From the NCBI GenBank assembly GCA_030054095.1, contig JASGCO010000015.1, forward strand, positions 1-64,000: a stretch of 64,000 nt of DNA. Direction: 5' to 3'. This document shows, piece after piece, positions 59,317 through 64,000 of this stretch (the stretch's first letter is position 1; the number at the start of each line of letters is the position of its first letter). The notes below the pieces were generated by a model. That model saw nothing but the letters and a program-made list of their open reading frames with translations. It was not told where the DNA came from and did not search any database. The position numbers and the translations under genes are program-made. Source of the DNA: Sediminibacterium sp. GTDB lineage: Bacteria > Bacteroidota > Bacteroidia > B-17B0 > Aurantibacillaceae.

Positions 59317-62300
59317 TCAGTTAACCGTTTTCAAAAGTTGGAAAGCAGACCAGAAATACGGATGAGGATATGTCTTTCTGACGAAGGATCTGGCTTCTTC
59401 AAACGCTTTTTCAGGGTCGGCAGATGAAACAAATTGTTTGTAAAAGCTGGTCATCAGGAGTTGCGTGGCGGTATCATCCACCGGCCACAAACTCATAATA
59501 ATATAACGAGCCCCGGCAATGGTGAATGCCCTTTGCAAACCAGCTACACCTTCACTGCCCATTTCCGATCCTAATCCGGTTTGGCAGGCACTCAATACTA
59601 CCAGATCTGTATTGGCTAAATTCAAAAGTTCTGCTTCCTTGGCGGTTAATACACCATCGTTTTCCGAGTTAGTGTTTAACGAATCGCTCGTAGCCGGGCC
59701 AACACCTGCCAGAATAAGCCCTGAACGCAGCGCGGCATTATACCTGAGTTTCGAGTTCTCGAATCCAAGCAGTAATTTGTCGGATGTGGTTACATCACTT
59801 AAAAAATAACCATGTGTGGCAATATGTAAAATAGCCGGGGAGGCAATCGTTCTGAGATTTGCTTCGCTAGCCTGTTCATCTGTAAAGAGTGAAACATGCC
59901 AGTTGTTTTTTTGCAGTGTGTTGCGTGCTTCTTCCACTTCTGTTTTTGTGCCCGGAAGTTTCGACAGATTGGTTAATCCATACCGACTGGCCGCCCGTTC
60001 ACTACCCGAGGCTTGCTTTCTGGCTTTAAGATCAAAGTCAAAATCAGGATAACCAAAAAGAGCGGCGGTGGTCTTCTTTACGGTAGCTGCACTTTTTTGC
60101 CGTTTGTAATCAGAAGTATTTAATACGATCTGGATGGTAAGTTTATCGGCAACATACGTTTTGGTGACGTGGTTCCAAAGTCCTGCCGTGCTTATTTTAT
60201 GAAATACACCTGAAGGCGACAAATAGATTTTTGAAATACTGCCAAGTGCCAGATCTATGGGCTTAAAAAAGGATGCGTAGCTTAAGCTGTCTTTTAATTG
60301 CTGATCAATATGCCGGTAATAATAGTCGAACCCAGACGAGTCTATGTAGTTCCCGTTCTGGTAGATAATTAGTTCGGGTGCCTTTGAGGAAGCTTTGGTA
60401 ATAAGAGCTCCATAAAGCGTATTAACAGACGAATCGGTAACGAGTTCATCCACCTTGAAAATTTCAACTAACGCTTCCTGCGGCAATAGCCACTTTTTGT
60501 AATTGTCAAATGTACTGAAGCGCTCCCGCTTGAATCCGTTTAAGCGGGCTTTTAGCTTTACTTCCAGATCTGAAATGGTTTTCATAAGTTCTGTGTCGTC
60601 AAATGCAGCCTGTGTAGATTTATAGTTGTTAATCAGTTCGTTCTTGGCCAGTATCCAGTTTTGGTAGAGCGAGCGTAATCCCTCGTCTCCACTTAAGATA
60701 ATTTGCTGCCGCAACTGAGCCGATTGGCTGGTTAACAAAGACTTCAGACGGATCTGATACTCCAGCATTTTTACAGTGTAAACTGACAGGTCTGTATTGG
60801 GGTGCTTTAAGCGGTAATTCAATACAAAATCATTAAAGCTTTCAATCACGGGAGTTATAAAAGACAGAAACGCCATCTGGTCTTCTTCACTCATGGCATC
60901 AAAGTAATCATTTAGCTGTTTAGCATAGTAATCAAGGCTTGGGAGGTAATACAAACCGGCTTCTTCATAACGATTCGTAAGGGAATACACTTCAGCCAGT
61001 TTAAATTGAGCCAGCGCGTATAACTCATGCGTTTTACCAAAATATTTTGCTGTCAGTTCCAACGCTTCTTTTAAATTACTTTCTGCTTTTTTGTAGTTCT
61101 TTGTACGAATGTAAAGTCCACTTCCCGAAATAAGATACGATGCATACCGATAGTGGCTCTTCCCCACGCTTTGTTCAATAATCATTAGTGCATTGGTTTT
61201 GTATTCTTCGGCGTTCTTATACTCTTTCAGGTAAAGGTAGTTTAATGAGAGGCAGTTCAGAATATTAGCGTAACCCTGATGCTTTTCGCCAACGGTAGAG
61301 GCATAAATTGTTTTTGCTTTGAGGAAGATATCGAGTGCTTCACGGTATTGACCAGCATCCTGCAGAACCATTCCCAGATTAGTGGCCGCGTTGGCATAAT
61401 TTTCTGTTTGGGTGCCAAATCGTTCGGCTCTGGTATTTAATGCGAGTTGTAGTATGCCGGCCGCTTCATTAAACCGGCCCAGTTCACGCAGTAAATCGCC
61501 TTTATTACTTAGCACACTGCAATAAGGCTCAGTTTGGGTTTGATTAAACTGTTTGTATATGCCAATGGCCTTGTTGTAATATTCCTCCGCAGTTTTAAAA
61601 TCGCTGGTAGCTTTGTAACTCAATGCCAGATTGTTGTATATAGTGGCTGTGGTAAGATCTTCTTTTGACCCGTATTGCTTTTGTGTACGGTGGGCCATCT
61701 TCAGATAGTAGATGGCCTGTGTATAATCTCCACTTTCACGGTAACAGTCTCCCAGATTCAGAAAGGAGGTGACATGCGCGCTGGTATCCTTTATTTTAAG
61801 CGCCCGTTCATCCTCCACAATGTTTTTATAAATGGCCAAAGCATCGTTGTACTGCCCCAGGTTCTGGAGAATAATGGCTTTGTAATTCAGCAGGCTTAGG
61901 TATTTCAGATTGTTTTCGCCATCCAGAGTTTTGTAATAGAAAAGCAGAGCTTCTATATTGGGTTTGGCGGCTTCGTACTTCCCCATATCTACAAGTAAGC
62001 CTGTATAATCGTAAAAAATTTGTGTGTATTCGCGGCTACTCTGACCATATATCACCGACATCCCGTACATGCAGGCGTTATAGAACTTCTCGGATTCGGT
62101 AAGATAATTCTGGTGGTGATAAAATTGAGCAAGGTTTAATTCTGTTATATAGATCAGTTGTGTGTCAACAGCCGTTTTAGCAAATTGAAAAGATTGCGCG
62201 TAGCTGTTCCCTGCATTTTCATAATCGCCATTGTTAAACTGGAGGTTCCCCAGCAAAGCATAAAATTGCACGGAGTTGTCGGGGTATTTATCAAACGACC

Positions 62301-62448
62301 GTTTGTATTTTTTCTCGAAATTAAGAAGCTGTTCCGTAGTTATGGAATTAGCGGCCCCGATGATAACTTTAAAATCTGAGATGTAATTCTGGGCGTTTAA
62401 ATTAATGCCAATCAGAAGGGAAAGATAAATACGCAGGGGTAATGCCAT
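59317..62448 (-). CDS. Exported TPR-CHAT protein (caspase-like peptidase)
   Basis: A 1,043-residue protein. A signal peptide (LRIYLSLLIGINLNAQ) is followed by 10 or more TPR repeats (about 50-520). A linker comes next, then a C-terminal CHAT domain (about 730-1043) with ILHIATHGYFLSD (catalytic H879), LVVLSACQTGLGS (catalytic C955) and AGARYIIMSLWPVDDTAT, the family's closing motif. The His/Cys dyad is complete, so cleavage activity is expected. CHAT peptidases fused to TPR take part in protease-based defence and other signalling. Here the signal peptide argues for an envelope role, and no gasdermin-like or CRISPR partner is nearby. It is 133 bp upstream of the TPR-SpoIIE gene on the same strand. 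Confidence 0.87.
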   Translation of the reverse strand: MALPLRIYLSLLIGINLNAQNYISDFKVIIGAANSITTEQLLNFEKKYKRSFDKYPDNSVQFYALLGNLQFNNGDYENAGNSYAQSFQFAKTAVDTQLIYITELNLAQFYHHQNYLTESEKFYNACMYGMSVIYGQSSREYTQIFYDYTGLLVDMGKYEAAKPNIEALLFYYKTLDGENNLKYLSLLNYKAIILQNLGQYNDALAIYKNIVEDERALKIKDTSAHVTSFLNLGDCYRESGDYTQAIYYLKMAHRTQKQYGSKEDLTTATIYNNLALSYKATSDFKTAEEYYNKAIGIYKQFNQTQTEPYCSVLSNKGDLLRELGRFNEAAGILQLALNTRAERFGTQTENYANAATNLGMVLQDAGQYREALDIFLKAKTIYASTVGEKHQGYANILNCLSLNYLYLKEYKNAEEYKTNALMIIEQSVGKSHYRYASYLISGSGLYIRTKNYKKAESNLKEALELTAKYFGKTHELYALAQFKLAEVYSLTNRYEEAGLYYLPSLDYYAKQLNDYFDAMSEEDQMAFLSFITPVIESFNDFVLNYRLKHPNTDLSVYTVKMLEYQIRLKSLLTSQSAQLRQQIILSGDEGLRSLYQNWILAKNELINNYKSTQAAFDDTELMKTISDLEVKLKARLNGFKRERFSTFDNYKKWLLPQEALVEIFKVDELVTDSSVNTLYGALITKASSKAPELIIYQNGNYIDSSGFDYYYRHIDQQLKDSLSYASFFKPIDLALGSISKIYLSPSGVFHKISTAGLWNHVTKTYVADKLTIQIVLNTSDYKRQKSAATVKKTTAALFGYPDFDFDLKARKQASGSERAASRYGLTNLSKLPGTKTEVEEARNTLQKNNWHVSLFTDEQASEANLRTIASPAILHIATHGYFLSDVTTSDKLLLGFENSKLRYNAALRSGLILAGVGPATSDSLNTNSENDGVLTAKEAELLNLANTDLVVLSACQTGLGSEMGSEGVAGLQRAFTIAGARYIIMSLWPVDDTATQLLMTSFYKQFVSSADPEKAFEEARSFVRKTYPHPYFWSAFQLLKTVN

Positions 62449-62574
62449 AGTATAAAAATAAAAATAAGTTTTGGCTATGATCGTACTATTTTAGAAACTT
62501 ACGGTAACGGGTAAATAAGCGGTAAGGGTATTTCATGTGTTTTGCAGGATATAGGGCTAAATCACAAAAATTAT

Positions 62575-62582
62575 TACATTTG
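62575..62582 (+). promoter_or_regulatory. -7 element before the FG-GAP gene
   Basis: TACATTTG, an exact TAnnTTTG, 21 bases before the ATG at 62604. No good -33 TTG at the right distance is seen. Confidence 0.4.
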
Positions 62583-62603
62583 GATTACAAGACAAATACT
62601 GAC

Positions 62604-64000
62604 ATGAAAAATCAACGGGCATTTATCCTCATTTTTGTATTGATAATGGTATTTAAAGCAAAAGCACAAAATGTGAGTTGTTTCTATTCACCCTCAAATT
62701 CTTCTTATCCATTGGCTTTGGCAAAGACACTAGCAATAGCTGATTTTAACAATGATGGTCATTTGGATCTGGCGGTTGGCGGTGGAAATCAGATTAGGAT
62801 TTTCTCCGGCAATAGTACCGGGAGTTTTACACCTACTTATACGTTAATGTTGATGGAGGTTGTTAAAAACATAAAGGCCGTTAAAGTTGACGGTGATAAT
62901 TACCCTGATTTACTCATCACTCAGGGCGATTTCGGAAGTTCTTCTTCTTTTACTGGTTTTGGAATATACATCAATAACGGGGTTGGTGGGTTTATCACTC
63001 CTTCATCTTTGCACTATATCTGTGCTTCGCCCGGAGTAGTGCTGCCCGCAAAAATAAATAATGACCCGCATCTCGATTTTATTGTAACGAAGAGTTGTTC
63101 CCCCACTTTTATTGCTTTAGAAGGAGATGGATTGGGTGGCGCTTCGAACCCTTTTACAGTGACCGGCCCACTGGGTCAGGGGTTATGTGCAGATGGAATT
63201 GTTGGAGACTTTGATAATGATGGCTATCAGGATATAGCCACAACGCGCACAATGTTTAACTCAGTGGTTGTTTTTAATGGGAACGCATCCGGAACGTTTA
63301 CAACAATTACCTCTTACACAACAGGACCTTATAACACAGGCGCTGTTCCTGGTAATTTACGAAGCGCAGATCTGGACAATGATGGGTATCTGGACTTGGT
63401 AGTATTGCATTCCAATAGTGCCTCCTATGCAGTTTTAAAGGGGGGGGCTGCCGGGTTCACTTACATTGCCACTTCTGCAAGCCTTTCGGCGATTCCTCGT
63501 GCTTTGGCTTTGGAAGATTTTGATCAGGATGGAAAGAAGGATATGGTGGTATCTTCCAATGCCAACACTAGTACAAATCTGGTTATTTACAAAGGTAATG
63601 GCAATGGAACATTTACGCCAGACATACAGCTACCTTCAGGTATACGCCCCTCAGATATACTGACGGATGATATTAACGGAGACGGACGTAAGGATATTAT
63701 TGCGGCAAACGAAGGATCGAATATGATAAAGGTGTGGTTAAATGATTTGCCGGCGTTATCCGCCAGTAGTAGTCAATCCGTTATTTGTCAGGGAGGAACG
63801 GCTACTTTAACCGCTTCAGGAGCCAATACCTATACATGGAGTAATGGTTCAAATACGGCACTTACAATGGTTTCACCATCTGTTACTACTACGTATCTGG
63901 TTACCGGAATGACATCAAACGGGTGCAGCGCATCTACCAGTCTGGTTCAAAATGTAAGTATTTGTACAGGTTTGGATGTAACAACAGAAGGACAGAATCA
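62604..64000 (+). CDS. Secreted FG-GAP/VCBS-repeat protein, cut by window end
   Basis: The frame is open from an ATG at 62604 to the window edge (over 465 residues), with a signal peptide (FILIFVLIMVFKAKAQ). FG-GAP/VCBS repeats are recognisable as ADFNNDGHLDLAVG, VKVDGDNYPDLLITQG, GDFDNDGYQDIAT-like, ADLDNDGYLDLVVL, EDFDQDGKKDMVVS and DDINGDGRKDIIAA: the D-x-N-x-D-G-x-x-D calcium turn repeated six or more times. An Ig-like region (ANTYTWSNGSNTALTMVSPS) follows. The missing C-terminus probably ends in a T9SS sorting domain, as in the other secreted proteins of the window. Starts shortly after a -7 element. Confidence 0.82.
   Translation, partial: MKNQRAFILIFVLIMVFKAKAQNVSCFYSPSNSSYPLALAKTLAIADFNNDGHLDLAVGGGNQIRIFSGNSTGSFTPTYTLMLMEVVKNIKAVKVDGDNYPDLLITQGDFGSSSSFTGFGIYINNGVGGFITPSSLHYICASPGVVLPAKINNDPHLDFIVTKSCSPTFIALEGDGLGGASNPFTVTGPLGQGLCADGIVGDFDNDGYQDIATTRTMFNSVVVFNGNASGTFTTITSYTTGPYNTGAVPGNLRSADLDNDGYLDLVVLHSNSASYAVLKGGAAGFTYIATSASLSAIPRALALEDFDQDGKKDMVVSSNANTSTNLVIYKGNGNGTFTPDIQLPSGIRPSDILTDDINGDGRKDIIAANEGSNMIKVWLNDLPALSASSSQSVICQGGTATLTASGANTYTWSNGSNTALTMVSPSVTTTYLVTGMTSNGCSASTSLVQNVSICTGLDVTTEGQN

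Noticed and set aside
59317-62448. CHAT protein as part of a defence system
   Set aside because: It has a signal peptide and no effector, nuclease or CRISPR gene nearby, so a defence label is not supported.

Overview
The window is a stretch of a Bacteroidota chromosome. The case rests on several signs that agree. Three secreted proteins look like type IX secretion substrates, two of them with clear C-terminal sorting domains. Promoters follow the Bacteroidota TTG-N20-TAnnTTTG pattern. There are HmuY-type haem proteins, a zeaxanthin-type carotenoid operon with a CrtYcd-like cyclase, a cysteine-type CcmE, exported TPR/SpoIIE and TPR/CHAT proteins, and an IS256-variant insertion sequence with an N-terminal zinc ribbon. 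Genus and species cannot be named from this sequence. No rRNA, tRNA or CRISPR was recognised.

Left part (1-7.2 kb) is the most eroded. It opens with two tail-to-tail ends of ISL3-like (ISAon1-type) transposases and a frameshifted DUF4365 fragment. A bestrophin/beta-carbonic anhydrase gene pair follows. Next come the remains of what looks like a sulfur-assimilation locus: intact OsmC and O-succinylhomoserine sulfhydrylase-like genes, with dead fragments of a ferredoxin-NADP reductase and of CysN on either side. A complete 1,267-bp IS256-type element with 26-bp imperfect inverted repeats and an exact 8-bp target duplication sits at 5898-7164. Its transposase can only be read from an ATG by a -1 shift on an A8 run.

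7.2-26.2 kb: a SET-domain gene; a reverse-strand operon encoding a urea-transporter/M23-peptidase fusion, a TPR protein and a TPR-beta-barrel; and an intergenic segment with crossing helices (pseudoknot-like). Then a VOC protein, a large PLP-dependent basic amino acid decarboxylase and an ATP-grasp ligase lie in a row. After them come a TPR histidine kinase with its NarL-type regulator, several secreted proteins, a TfoX-N protein and acetyl-CoA synthetase. A palindrome at the kinase/regulator junction recurs over the promoter of a small secreted protein.

26.7-38 kb: a tightly overlapping carotenoid operon (crtI, crtB, unknown, crtZ, crtYcd-like, glycosyltransferase) behind a promoter enclosed by an 11-bp inverted repeat. 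On the reverse strand follows the operon ccmB-ccmC-ccmD-ccmE-ccmF, a Rossmann/DUF2520-like gene and a KdsC-like gene. GC-rich intergenic repeats lie at both ends of this reverse-strand block, and a diverged third copy follows the aconitase gene.

38-64 kb: a seven-gene haem/iron operon (T9SS-sorted HmuY, DUF6607-like, hemerythrin, small unknown, TonB receptor, DoxX-like, HmuY lipoprotein) sits behind two 16-bp palindromes spaced 33 bp apart and a good promoter. After it come a PAS-SpoIIE phosphatase, a membrane redoxin, a MITE-like palindrome, aconitase, a GT-C-type membrane protein, a heparinase II/III-like secreted protein, a TPR-SpoIIE phosphatase, an exported TPR-CHAT protein, and an FG-GAP protein cut by the right edge.
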